Shown: piece by piece, positions 10,911 through 18,638 of the stretch
How positions within the stretch are numbered: the first letter of the stretch is position 1
Layout: each line of letters starts with the position of its first letter
DNA from: Streptococcus parasanguinis
GTDB taxonomy: Bacteria > Bacillota > Bacilli > Lactobacillales > Streptococcaceae
DNA: 64,000 bases
Assembly (NCBI RefSeq): GCF_018499505.1
Contig: NZ_JAHDAC010000001.1
Location: forward strand, 434,001 to 498,000
Reading direction: 5' to 3'
Notes under the pieces: model-generated
Told to the model about the DNA's origin: nothing
Seen by the model: only the letters and a program-made list of their open reading frames with translations
The model's database searches: none
Translations under genes and position numbers: made by a program

Positions 10911-12129
10911 TCAACAAATGGTAGAGGCTCTCGATCGGCAAGAGCTAGAAGAGGCAGAAGTTCAATTTCAACAGGCCTTGTTAGAAGATAGTGAAGCACA
11001 ATTATTGGATTTGGGTCAATATCTTGAAAGTATCGGTTTTTACCCTCAGGCAAAAGAGATCTATGAACAGATTGCAGAAACCTATCCAGAAGTATATCTG
11101 AGTTTGGCAACCATCCTTGCAGAGGAAGGGCAAACGGAAGAGGCCTTTGCATATTTAGAAGAAATTGGACCTGAATCAAACTGGTATGTGGCGAGTCTCT
11201 TGGTTAAGGCGGATCTCTATCAGATGGAAGGCCTAGCAGATGTGGCGCGTGAAAAATTAGTTGAAGCTGCTCATTTGTCTGATGATCCCATCATTCAATT
11301 AGGGCTAGCTGAAATTGATCTGGAATTGGAACGCTACCAAGAGGCTATCCAAGAGTATGCCCAGTTAGACAATCGGGAGATTTTGGAAGCAACAGGAATT
11401 TCCACCTATCAACGGATTGGTTTTGCCTATGCCAATCTTGGTAAGTTTGAAGCAGCTGTTCCCTTCTTAGAGAAAGCCCTTGAGATTGAGTTTGATGACC
11501 AGATTGCTTACGAATTAGCGACCTTATTGTCTGACCAAGAAGAATTCCAAAAAGCCCTGATCTACTACAAACAAATTGATACCTTGTCGCCTGATTTTGA
11601 GGGCTATGAGTACGGTTATGCCTTGGCTTTACAGGCTGAAAATGACCGTGAAAAAGCGCTTGAGATTGCTAAACAAGGGATCCAGAAGAATCCATTTGAT
11701 GCCCAATTGAAGCTCCTTGCTTCTCAGCTTTCTTATGAACTCCACCAGCCTGAGCAAGCAGAAGCTTATCTATTAGAGGCTAAAGAAGTGGCAGATGATC
11801 TCGAAGAGATTGCTCTTCGCCTGACTACCCTTTATTTGGAACAGGAACGCTTTGACCAAGTCTTGGCTTGGCAAAATGAAGAACTTGAAACAGTTGTCAC
11901 TCGGTGGAACATTGCCCGTGCCTTGGCTGCCTTGGAGAAAACAGAAGAGGCCGTCTCAGCCTACCAAGAGCTCTATGAGGACTTAAAGGACAACCCAGAA
12001 TTCCTCGAAGCCTATGTTTATTTGTTGCGTGAGGCTGGAGATGTGACGAAGGCGCGTGAAGTGGCTAATCAGTATTTGGCGATCGTACCAGATGATGTGC
12101 AGATGCAAACCCTCTATGATAGCCTCTAA
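10900..12129 (+). CDS. Tetratricopeptide-repeat protein
   Basis: This 409-residue soluble protein is built almost wholly of TPR-like helix pairs with the pattern (A/G)-x3-(Y/F)-x(4)-A, for example AFAYLEEIG, RIGFAYANLGKFEAAVPFLEKALEIE and ELYEDLKDNPEFLEAYVYLLREAGD. Such proteins act as scaffolds; no catalytic motif is seen. The GTG start at 10900 lies inside the end of the membrane protein gene, with AGAGGAA upstream, so it is translationally coupled to it. A partnership with that transporter is inferred from coupling only. Homologues are common in streptococci and are annotated only as TPR proteins. Confidence 0.88.
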   Translation: MSHSQQMVEALDRQELEEAEVQFQQALLEDSEAQLLDLGQYLESIGFYPQAKEIYEQIAETYPEVYLSLATILAEEGQTEEAFAYLEEIGPESNWYVASLLVKADLYQMEGLADVAREKLVEAAHLSDDPIIQLGLAEIDLELERYQEAIQEYAQLDNREILEATGISTYQRIGFAYANLGKFEAAVPFLEKALEIEFDDQIAYELATLLSDQEEFQKALIYYKQIDTLSPDFEGYEYGYALALQAENDREKALEIAKQGIQKNPFDAQLKLLASQLSYELHQPEQAEAYLLEAKEVADDLEEIALRLTTLYLEQERFDQVLAWQNEELETVVTRWNIARALAALEKTEEAVSAYQELYEDLKDNPEFLEAYVYLLREAGDVTKAREVANQYLAIVPDDVQMQTLYDSL

Positions 12130-12163
12130 TCAAAACCATATCGTGATGATTCGGAATAGTTTG

Positions 12164-12172
12164 TGGTATACT
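12164..12172 (+). promoter_or_regulatory. Extended -10 promoter for acetolactate decarboxylase
   Basis: TGgTATACT lies 29 bp before the ATG at 12202, within the 72-bp gap after the TPR gene. Confidence 0.5.
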
Positions 12173-12201
12173 GGTAGAAGATAGAATGAGGAGAGAAAAA
12201 C

Positions 12202-12918
12202 ATGGAACCAGTGAAACTTTTTCAATACAATACCTTAGGTGCCCTAATGGCGGGTCTGTACGGGGGTTCATTTACGATTGGAGAACTCTTGGAACACGGA
12301 GATCTAGGAGTTGGGACGCTTGATTCTATTGATGGAGAGTTGATCGTATTAGATGGTAAGGCATATCAGGCCAAGGGATCAGGGGATCATCCTGAAATAG
12401 TCGAAGTTTCTCCGGATGCCAAGGTTCCTTATGCAGCAGTCGTTCCTCACCAAGCAGAAGTAATTTTCCGCCAACGCTTTGAAATGACGGACGAGGAATT
12501 GGAAGCCCGTATTGAGTCTTATTATGATGGAGAAAATCTTTTCCGCTCCATTAAGATTCGTGGTGACTTTGCCAAGATGCATGTCCGTATGATTCCAAAA
12601 TCCACACCAGAGATGAAGTTTGCAGAGGTTGCAACCCATCAGCCAGAGTATACACGGGAAAATGTCACTGGAACCATCGTTGGTTTTTGGACACCAGAAA
12701 TTTTCCATGGCGTGAGTGTGGCTGGTTATCATTTGCACTTTATTTCAGATGACCACACCTTTGGTGGCCATGTCATGGATTTTGTCATCTCAGAAGGGAT
12801 TGTAGAGGTGGGAGCCATCGATCAGCTGGATCAACGTTTCCCGGTTCAAGACCGTCAGTACCTCTTTGCTAAATTCAATGTTGATGAGGTCAAAGAGGAC
12901 ATCAATAAAGCAGAATAA
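12202..12918 (+). CDS. budA: Alpha-acetolactate decarboxylase
   Basis: The enzyme decarboxylates 2-acetolactate to acetoin, drawing pyruvate away from acid production and balancing branched-chain amino acid synthesis. The 238 residues have full family length. Characteristic blocks are NTLGALMAGLYGG, GDLGVGTLDSIDGE, VTGTIVGFWTPEI and GYHLHFISDDHTFGGHVMDF; the last carries the His residues that, together with a Glu, ligate zinc in this family. Also called aldB or alsD in other genera. The ATG follows GAGGAG. No acetolactate synthase gene is adjacent; the gene is monocistronic with its own terminator. Confidence 0.95.
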   Translation: MEPVKLFQYNTLGALMAGLYGGSFTIGELLEHGDLGVGTLDSIDGELIVLDGKAYQAKGSGDHPEIVEVSPDAKVPYAAVVPHQAEVIFRQRFEMTDEELEARIESYYDGENLFRSIKIRGDFAKMHVRMIPKSTPEMKFAEVATHQPEYTRENVTGTIVGFWTPEIFHGVSVAGYHLHFISDDHTFGGHVMDFVISEGIVEVGAIDQLDQRFPVQDRQYLFAKFNVDEVKEDINKAE

Positions 12919-12950
12919 AAAGGTTGAGCATCGCTCAACCTTTTATTTTT
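12917..12950. terminator. Bidirectional terminator after budA
   Basis: AAAAGGTTGAG and CTCAACCTTTT form an 11-bp stem around a 5-base loop (catcg or similar), followed by T-rich sequence. It lies between the converging budA and PavA genes and can serve both. Confidence 0.92.
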
Positions 12951-12954
12951 GATA

Positions 12955-14616
12955 TCAGTCCGTTAGTTTCATGGCTTTGATTTTTTCTTCTTCTGGTGTG
13001 ACCCGCAGAGTCTTTTGGCCGGTGTAGGTGACAAAGCCGGGCTTTCCACCAGTTGGTTTATTGAGTTTCTTAGCTTCGATCATATCTACTTGGACCAGGT
13101 TTGAGAGACGGGCCTTGGAATAGTAGGCCGCCAACTCTGCAGCATCGGTCTTCACTTCATCCGATGGATTTAGATTTCCCGTAATGACGACGTGGCTTCC
13201 CGGGATATCTTTGGCATGGAACCAGAGCTCGTCTTTTTTAGCGATCTTAAAGGTTAGTTCATCGTTTTGCAGATTATTGCGACCCACTAAAATGATAGTC
13301 TTTCCATCAATCGCCAGGTATTTTTCTGGTTTTTTCCGTTTATGAATTTTTTCACGGTTGCGCCGTTTGATAAAGCCGGTCTGGATTAGCTCTTCTCGAA
13401 TCTCTGCCACTTCAGCCAGGCTCGCTTGAGAAAGGGCTGTTTCAACCGTTTCAAGATAAGAAATGGTTTCCTTGGTTTCTTGAATGAGGATGGTCAAATG
13501 TTTGACGGCTTCTTTTAACTTCTGGTAGCGTTTGAAGTAGCGTTGGGCATTTTGATTGGGGGTCAGGGCCTTGTTGAGTTGGATGGTGATGGGCTCGTTG
13601 GTATAGTAATTGTCCAGGACAACCTGGTCTTGGTCGTTTGGTACCTGATGGAGGAAGGTTGTCAGCAATTCTCCTTTTTGGCGGAATTCTTCCGCATTGT
13701 CGGTTGCCGCTAGTTCCGCTTCTTGCTTGTCTAATTTTTTTCGGTTCTTTTCAAGATCGTTTTCGACCTTGCGGATCAATTCACTGGCCTGTTGTTGCAC
13801 CCGATCGCGCTCAGCCTTGTCTCGATAATAGTCATCCAGCAGATCAGAAAGTGTTTCAAAGGTTTGACTGGTCGCATCCTCAAAGGGGATAGCAGAGAAG
13901 GATTTGGTTGTTAGGCGTGGCTCAGTTGGAGCTTGGAAAAAGGTACGGAAGGTTTTTAATTTTTCATCCGTCTCAAGTCGCTTGGCCAATTCTTGAGCCG
14001 TATCTCGCCCCAAACCTTGGAAACATTTTTGAAGGTTCTTTGGGCTTAACTCTTCTTTGTGAAGAAGGGCAAAAAGGGCCTCATCTCCAATTGTAAAAGG
14101 ATTGACCGCCTCGGTTTTCGGAGGAGCTACATAGGTTGATCCAGGGAGAATGGTCCGGTAGCTATTTTGTGAGAAACCGACATGTTTAATGGCTTCGATG
14201 ATTTTATTGCTGGTGCGGTCCAGGAGAATAATATTACTGTGCTTGCCCATGATTTCTATCATGAGGCTGACAGAAATAGCATCTCCAATTTCATTTTTAT
14301 TGGAGACACGGATTTCAAGAATCCGGTCGTTCTCCATTTGCTCAATCCCTTCGATGACAGCGCCCTGAAGATATTTGCGCATGACCATAATAAAGGTATT
14401 GGGAAAGGCAGGATTTTCAAAGTTGGTCTGGGTCCGTTGAATCCGTCCAAAGACAGAATGGGCAGAGAGCAAGAGCTTTTGGTTTTTCCGATTGCCTCGG
14501 ATTTGGAGCACCAATTCTTGCTCGAAAGGTTGGTTAATTTTTTGAATGCGACCACTCAAGAGTTCGGCCTTCAATTCTTGCACCATATGGTGTAAAAAAA
14601 ATCCATCAAAAGACAT
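12955..14616 (-). CDS. pavA: NFACT protein PavA/RqcH (fibronectin-binding, ribosome quality control)
   Basis: The 553-residue protein has the NFACT layout: N-terminal NFACT-N/Fpg-like domain, helix-hairpin segments, a long coiled coil (about 280-430) and a C-terminal NFACT-R domain (YLAIDGKTIILVGRN, DELWFHAKDIPGSHVVI). In streptococci it is known as the fibronectin-binding adhesion factor PavA/FbpA. In Bacillus the orthologue RqcH recruits tRNA-Ala to stalled large ribosomal subunits and makes Ala tails; the Asp97-Arg98 pair needed there is present here at exactly 97-98 (MENDRILEI). There is no signal peptide, which suits the ribosomal role. The start at 14616 is chosen over the in-frame 14631 because GAGGA lies 7 bases before it and the length then fits. 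Confidence 0.94.
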   Translation of the reverse strand: MSFDGFFLHHMVQELKAELLSGRIQKINQPFEQELVLQIRGNRKNQKLLLSAHSVFGRIQRTQTNFENPAFPNTFIMVMRKYLQGAVIEGIEQMENDRILEIRVSNKNEIGDAISVSLMIEIMGKHSNIILLDRTSNKIIEAIKHVGFSQNSYRTILPGSTYVAPPKTEAVNPFTIGDEALFALLHKEELSPKNLQKCFQGLGRDTAQELAKRLETDEKLKTFRTFFQAPTEPRLTTKSFSAIPFEDATSQTFETLSDLLDDYYRDKAERDRVQQQASELIRKVENDLEKNRKKLDKQEAELAATDNAEEFRQKGELLTTFLHQVPNDQDQVVLDNYYTNEPITIQLNKALTPNQNAQRYFKRYQKLKEAVKHLTILIQETKETISYLETVETALSQASLAEVAEIREELIQTGFIKRRNREKIHKRKKPEKYLAIDGKTIILVGRNNLQNDELTFKIAKKDELWFHAKDIPGSHVVITGNLNPSDEVKTDAAELAAYYSKARLSNLVQVDMIEAKKLNKPTGGKPGFVTYTGQKTLRVTPEEEKIKAMKLTD

Positions 14617-14743
14617 GGGATTCCTCATCATTCTAGCGTTTATTCTAGTAAATTATATCAAAATTAGAGCGGAAATCCCAGAAAGAAGCTAGGGGCTGTT
14701 CAATAGAAAATGCGAACGTTTTCAAAAAAATGCAGAAAAAGTA

Positions 14744-14772
14744 TTGACATTTTTGAAAGAAAATTTTAAAAT
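14744..14772 (+). promoter_or_regulatory. Promoter of the Trp T-box/trpX transcript
   Basis: TTGACA (14744-14749), 17 bp, TAAAAT (14767-14772). The predicted start near 14779 places the whole T-box in the leader. Confidence 0.8.
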
Positions 14773-14778
14773 GTAAGA

Positions 14779-15030
14779 AATTAGAAAAGTAGTAAATGAA
14801 AGTTTCAAGAGAGCCTACGGTTGCTGAGAGTGGGTAGCGGCAGTTTATGAAATTGGACTAATGATGAGATGAATTTGAAACAATAAAAATTCGGTTGGCA
14901 CACCTTATCGTGCAACTTGTTGCTAGACAAGACAGAGATATGGGGGAGACTATCTTTTTCCCATAAGTGAGGTGGCACCGCGATGACACGTCCTCACATA
15001 GCTTTTGCTATGTGTGGGCGTGTTTTTTGT
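14779..15030 (+). promoter_or_regulatory. T-box riboswitch, probably tRNA-Trp sensing
   Basis: The leader contains the hallmark T-box sequence AGGTGGCACCGCG (14970-14982), an AG-bulge/GNUG-type stem I (AGAGAGCC, GGTTGCTG) and a terminal hairpin ACACGTCC...TGGGCGTGT followed by TTTTTT (about 14986-15028). In the stem I internal loop the candidate specifier is TGG followed by A (14854-14857), i.e. a Trp codon. Uncharged tRNA would pair with the specifier and the T-box bulge and disrupt the terminator. The specifier was placed by eye; its identity agrees with the downstream gene, a TrpX-type binding protein. Confidence 0.85.
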
Positions 15031-15054
15031 TTTAGATGAGAAGGGAGAAAAGAT

Positions 15055-15084
15055 ATGAAGAAACGATGGCGTCGCAGTCTTTAG
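15055..15084 (+). other. Candidate 9-codon leader ORF with a Trp codon
   Basis: Between the T-box terminator and trpX is ATG at 15055, preceded by AAGGGAG about 8 bases upstream, encoding MKKRWRRSL then TAG. It is strongly basic and contains one Trp codon. It is followed 47 bp later by the trpX start. It could be a translated leader that adds a second Trp-dependent layer, or a chance ORF. Only the ribosome site and codon content support it. Confidence 0.35.
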
Positions 15085-15131
15085 ATGATGGAAAAAAAGA
15101 AGAAAATGAAAAAATAGAAGAGGTATTAAAA

Positions 15132-16133
15132 ATGAAAAATAAACGTTTAATGGGAATTATTGGTTTGATTGCAGCAGCAGTCATTGGGACAGCGATTTAT
15201 TCAGCTACAGCAGGCAAGGATAACAAGGCAGCAAGCAGCAATGAAAAGGCTAAAGTTGGGGTCTTGCAGTTGGTCAGCCACCCTTCGCTTGACTTGATCT
15301 ACAAAGGGATTCAAGATGGTTTGGCTGAAGAAGGTTATGACAAGGACAAAGTGGACATTGATTTCCTCAATGCTGAAGGCGACCAAAACAAAGTGGCGAC
15401 CATGAGTAAACAATTGGTAGATAAGGATAACCAAGTCTTGATTGGGATTGCAACCCCGTCTGCTCAAGGTTTGGCTAGTGCAACCAAAGACAAACCAATC
15501 GTCATGGGAGCTATCACCGATCCGGTCGGCGCAAACTTGGTCAAAGATTTGAAAAAACCAGGTGGCAATATCACTGGGGTATCTGACCACAATCCAACTG
15601 AGCAACAGTTGAAATTGATCAAAGAGTTGACTCCGAATGTGAAAACAATCGGTGCCCTATACTCAACCAGTGAGGATAATTCTAAATCTCAAGTAGAAGA
15701 ATTTACAAAATTAGCTGAAAAAGCAGGCTTCAAGGTGATTCCTTACTCTGTACCTTCAACAAACGAAGTTGCTTCAACAGTTTCTGTCATGACTGGTAAA
15801 GTCGATGCCATCTGGGTTCCAATCGACAATACCATCGCTTCAGCCTTCTCAACAGTTGTCGAAGCAAACAAAACAGCTAAAAAACCAATCTTCCCAAGTG
15901 CGACAGCTATGGTAGAAGCTGGTGGTCTTGGTTCAGTCGTTGTCGACCAACATGATCTTGGAGTAGCAACTGGTAAAATGGCTGCGAAGATCTTGAAAGG
16001 TCAAAAACCTGCGGATACACCTGTTGAAATCTTTAGCCAAGGAAAATCTGTCATCAATAAAAAAGTCGCAGATGAATTGGGAATTACTATTCCAGAATCT
16101 GTCTTGAAAGATGCTGGACAAGTCATAAAATAA
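15132..16133 (+). CDS. trpX: Tryptophan ABC transporter substrate-binding protein TrpX
   Basis: This 333-residue protein belongs to the PF04392-type substrate-binding family (TrpX/YtlA), with blocks KVGVLQLVSHPSLDLIYKGI, VLIGIATPSAQGLASATKD, PIVMGAITDPVGANLV and FPSATAMVEAGGLGSVVVDQ. One N-terminal membrane anchor (about 6-24) is present; there is no lipobox Cys. The start at 15132 (MKNKRLMGIIG) follows AGAGGT by 8 bases; a longer in-frame ATG at 15036 adds a charged, signal-blocking extension and lies partly under the leader ORF. The Trp-type T-box upstream supports tryptophan as ligand. Unlike the usual trpXYZ arrangement, no permease or ATPase gene follows, so partners must be encoded elsewhere or be missing. 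Confidence 0.87.
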   Translation: MKNKRLMGIIGLIAAAVIGTAIYSATAGKDNKAASSNEKAKVGVLQLVSHPSLDLIYKGIQDGLAEEGYDKDKVDIDFLNAEGDQNKVATMSKQLVDKDNQVLIGIATPSAQGLASATKDKPIVMGAITDPVGANLVKDLKKPGGNITGVSDHNPTEQQLKLIKELTPNVKTIGALYSTSEDNSKSQVEEFTKLAEKAGFKVIPYSVPSTNEVASTVSVMTGKVDAIWVPIDNTIASAFSTVVEANKTAKKPIFPSATAMVEAGGLGSVVVDQHDLGVATGKMAAKILKGQKPADTPVEIFSQGKSVINKKVADELGITIPESVLKDAGQVIK

Positions 16134-16256
16134 AACGGAAACGAATCACAAGAATGGCAGGGGAATTTAGCATTGGTAGGTCTTTAAATTGTGACCTTTG
16201 AAAATGTCTACCTGTGCCCAGAACCAACTTTTATACTCTTGGTAGAGGAGAAAGAA

Positions 16257-16676
16257 ATGGAAGTCAAGATAACAGATCTTCATCCGACCCAACTATATTT
16301 ATCAGAAAAGAAGTTACAAGCTATCCAGATGCTGGATCAGTCGGTAGAAATCATCAATGTGGATCCAATTAGTGTTCTTGCATTTGGAGATCGCTTCTTG
16401 ATTACAGACGGGCATCACAGGGCTTATCAGGCTTTATTGGCAGGTCGGGATACGATTTCTGCTGAGTTTGATAGAGATGGTGGCGATGAACTCTATCATC
16501 TCTATGCGCAAGCTTGCGAGGAAAGAAAGATATCCTCTGTTTTGGATTTAAAACATCGTATCTTACCTCAAGATGAGTATGAAGCAAAATGGTATAACTG
16601 GTGTGATGGTTTTAACCAAGCAGCAACTCTTCTATTGGAAAGGCAAGCAGATGCAACTGACAATGCAAATAGATAA
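16257..16676 (+). CDS. ParB-like nuclease-domain protein
   Basis: This 139-residue protein has a short ParB/sulfiredoxin-type N-terminal domain: MEVKITDLHPTQLYLSEKKL, then INVDPISVLAFGDRFLITDGHHRAYQALLAG, with the DGHHR motif typical of the fold. The rest is helical and acidic. It is not a partition protein (no helix-turn-helix, no parA nearby); small stand-alone members are of unknown function. The start at 16257 is chosen because GAGGAG precedes it by 7 bases; an upstream GTG at 16191 adds 22 unsupported residues. It follows trpX by 123 bp without a visible terminator, so it may be in the Trp T-box transcript. Confidence 0.75.
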   Translation: MEVKITDLHPTQLYLSEKKLQAIQMLDQSVEIINVDPISVLAFGDRFLITDGHHRAYQALLAGRDTISAEFDRDGGDELYHLYAQACEERKISSVLDLKHRILPQDEYEAKWYNWCDGFNQAATLLLERQADATDNANR

Positions 16677-16723
16677 TGCCCTGTTTCTTGTTCCTTTTTC
16701 TATTGGAATTAGTCTCATCTAAC

Positions 16724-16752
16724 TTGTTTTTTAACAAAAAATCTGCTAAACT
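16724..16752 (+). promoter_or_regulatory. Promoter of the Phe T-box/pheST transcript
   Basis: TTGTTT (16724-16729), 17 bp, TAAACT (16747-16752), directly before the T-box leader. Confidence 0.6.
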
Positions 16753-16759
16753 AGATAGT

Positions 16760-16962
16760 AATTGAATAGAAATCTGCAAGACTAGTATCTCAAGGGAAGT
16801 GCGACAGGGAGAAGAGCCGTGACTGAAAGCTCTTTGCATGAAAGCTGAGTGAATTCACTTGCGTAAAGGATTTAGAAATTAAGGTCTGGTTTACGGATAA
16901 AAAACGGATGGTACCGCGTGTCAACGCTCCGAATGTGGGTGTTGGCGCGTGGTTTTTTCTAT
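16760..16962 (+). promoter_or_regulatory. T-box riboswitch upstream of pheS, probably tRNA-Phe sensing
   Basis: The leader holds the T-box core GGATGGTACCGCG (16906-16918), a stem I with AGAGCCGTGACTG, and a terminator formed by CGCGTGTCAACGC and GTGTTGGCGCG followed by TTTTTT (about 16915-16958). The candidate specifier is TTC followed by A (16854-16857), a Phe codon, in AGTGAATTCACTT. This matches the downstream phenylalanyl-tRNA synthetase genes. Secondary structure was judged by eye. Confidence 0.85.
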
Positions 16963-16991
16963 GTCTGTAGAGGGACCATGATGGAGGAAAT

Positions 16992-18047
16992 ATGTCAACG
17001 ATTGAAGAACAATTAAAAGCGCTTCGTGAAGAAACGCTGGCAGCTTTGAAGCAGATTTCTGCTGAAAATGAAAAAGAATTGCAAGAACTACGGGTCTCTG
17101 TCCTTGGGAAAAAAGGATCTCTGACTGAGATCCTCAAAGGGATGAAAGATGTCTCTGCTGAGATGCGTCCGGTTATCGGGAAACACGTCAATGAAGCCCG
17201 CGATGTGTTGACGGCTGCCTTTGAAGAAACAACCAAACTCTTGGAAGAAAAGAAAGTCCAAGCGAAACTAGCTAGCGAAAGCATCGATGTGACGCTTCCT
17301 GGTCGTCCGGTTGCTAGTGGTTACCGTCATATCTTGACCCAAACCAGTGAAGAAATCGAAGATATCTTTATCGGGATGGGTTACCAAGTTGTGGACGGCT
17401 TTGAAGTGGAGCAAGACTACTACAACTTTGAACGCATGAATCTGCCTAAAGATCACCCTGCGCGGGATATGCAGGATACCTTCTATATCACAGAAGAAAT
17501 CTTGCTTCGGACCCATACCTCACCAGTACAGGCGCGGGCGATGGATGCGCATGACTTTAGCAAGGGACCATTGAAGATGATCTCTCCAGGGCGTGTTTTC
17601 CGTCGGGATACAGATGATGCGACCCACAGCCACCAATTCCATCAGATCGAAGGCTTGGTCGTTGGGAAGAACATCTCAATGGCAGACCTTCAAGGAACGC
17701 TTCAATTGATCGTGCAAAAGATGTTTGGTGCAGAACGTCAAATCCGTCTGCGTCCTTCTTACTTCCCATTTACCGAGCCATCGGTTGAGGTGGACGTTTC
17801 TTGCTTCAAATGTGGTGGAGCTGGATGTAACGTATGTAAGAAAACTGGTTGGATTGAAATCATGGGAGCCGGTATGGTTCACCCACGCGTCCTTGAGATG
17901 AGTGGTATTGATCCAACAGTTTATTCAGGATTTGCCTTTGGACTTGGTCAAGAGCGTGTGGCTATGCTTCGTTACGGAATCAATGATATCCGTGGCTTCT
18001 ACCAAGGGGATATCCGTTTTTCAGAACAATTTAAATCATCATGTTAG
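16992..18047 (+). CDS. pheS: Phenylalanine--tRNA ligase alpha subunit
   Basis: PheS is the catalytic subunit of the heterotetrameric enzyme that charges tRNA-Phe. The 351-residue protein has an N-terminal coiled coil (about 1-85) that contacts tRNA, then the class II catalytic domain with motif 2 ([20 protein letters not shown]), the Cys-rich [12 protein letters not shown] block typical of bacterial PheS, and motif 3 ([14 protein letters not shown]). GAGGAAAT stands before the ATG at 16992. It is under the Phe T-box and overlaps the acetyltransferase gene by 7 bp, with pheT next, so the three form one operon. Confidence 0.98.
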   Translation: MSTIEEQLKALREETLAALKQISAENEKELQELRVSVLGKKGSLTEILKGMKDVSAEMRPVIGKHVNEARDVLTAAFEETTKLLEEKKVQAKLASESIDVTLPGRPVASGYRHILTQTSEEIEDIFIGMGYQVVDGFEVEQDYYNFERMNLPKDHPARDMQDTFYITEEILLRTHTSPVQARAMDAHDFSKGPLKMISPGRVFRRDTDDATHSHQFHQIEGLVVGKNISMADLQGTLQLIVQKMFGAERQIRLRPSYFPFTEPSVEVDVSCFKCGGAGCNVCKKTGWIEIMGAGMVHPRVLEMSGIDPTVYSGFAFGLGQERVAMLRYGINDIRGFYQGDIRFSEQFKSSC

Positions 18048-18571
18048 TAAAAGTTAAGGCGAATGAATTTCAAATTTTAAGGGAATTAGAGGTGGAAACC
18101 TACGGGGATACCTTTGGTCCCTACATCTCGGATGCTGATATGGAAGATTACTACCAGACGGTTTTATCGCTAGAGCAAATCCAAAAAGATTTGGCAGACC
18201 CGGAATCAGAGACCTATTTTGTCCTTGATCACAATCAGGAAATTTGTGGTTTTCTCAAGTTTAACTGGGGCAAGGCACAAACAGAGCCAGTAGAGATGGA
18301 CAATGCTTTTGAAATCCAGCGCATCTATGTCAAAAAAGAACATCATGGCAAGGGCTATGGCAAGGAAATGTTTAGCTTTGCCTTAAAAGAGGCTCGAAAA
18401 CGTGGATTTGACTGGGCCTGGCTGGGTGTCTGGGAACGAAATTTTAAGGCCCAAAACTTTTACAAACAATTCGGATTTGAACGTTTTAGCGAGCACCACT
18501 TTATCACAGGGGAAACCGTGGATACAGACTGGTTGCTGCGAAAACATTTGAAGGAGAATCCGCAAGCTTAA
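18041..18571 (+). CDS. GNAT acetyltransferase between pheS and pheT
   Basis: This 176-residue protein has the GNAT acetyl-CoA-binding motif in [24 protein letters not shown] (about 87-110), preceded by the beta strands of the fold and followed by [21 protein letters not shown]. It would transfer an acetyl group to an amine; the substrate is unknown. The ATG sits inside the end of pheS. A GNAT gene at this position is known in other streptococci, so the arrangement is conserved. Co-expression with the synthetase under the Phe T-box is notable, but no functional link is shown. Confidence 0.9.
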   Translation: MLVKVKANEFQILRELEVETYGDTFGPYISDADMEDYYQTVLSLEQIQKDLADPESETYFVLDHNQEICGFLKFNWGKAQTEPVEMDNAFEIQRIYVKKEHHGKGYGKEMFSFALKEARKRGFDWAWLGVWERNFKAQNFYKQFGFERFSEHHFITGETVDTDWLLRKHLKENPQA

Positions 18572-18603
18572 TTGTGGGTCCAAATTGAGAGAAAGGAATT
18601 GAA

Positions 18604-18626
18604 AAGATCTCACCTAGTGGGATCTT
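18604..18626 (+). other. Hairpin in the leader of pheT
   Basis: AAGATCTCAC and GTGGGATCTT form a 10-bp stem (one G-T pair) with a 3-base loop, 12 bp before the pheT ATG. The nearest good ribosome site, AAAGGA, is on the far side of the stem, and none stands at normal spacing. There is no T run, so it is not a terminator. It may fold to modulate pheT translation. Confidence 0.55.
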
Positions 18627-18638
18627 ACGATCAGAATT

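Noticed and set aside
12379-12738. 119-codon minus-strand ORF inside budA
   Set aside because: Antisense to conserved budA motifs, no ribosome site and no family resemblance.
15036-15131. Longer N-terminus for TrpX starting at 15036
   Set aside because: It adds 32 charged residues before the membrane anchor, and the ATG at 15132 has a better-spaced ribosome site and a normal exported-protein start.
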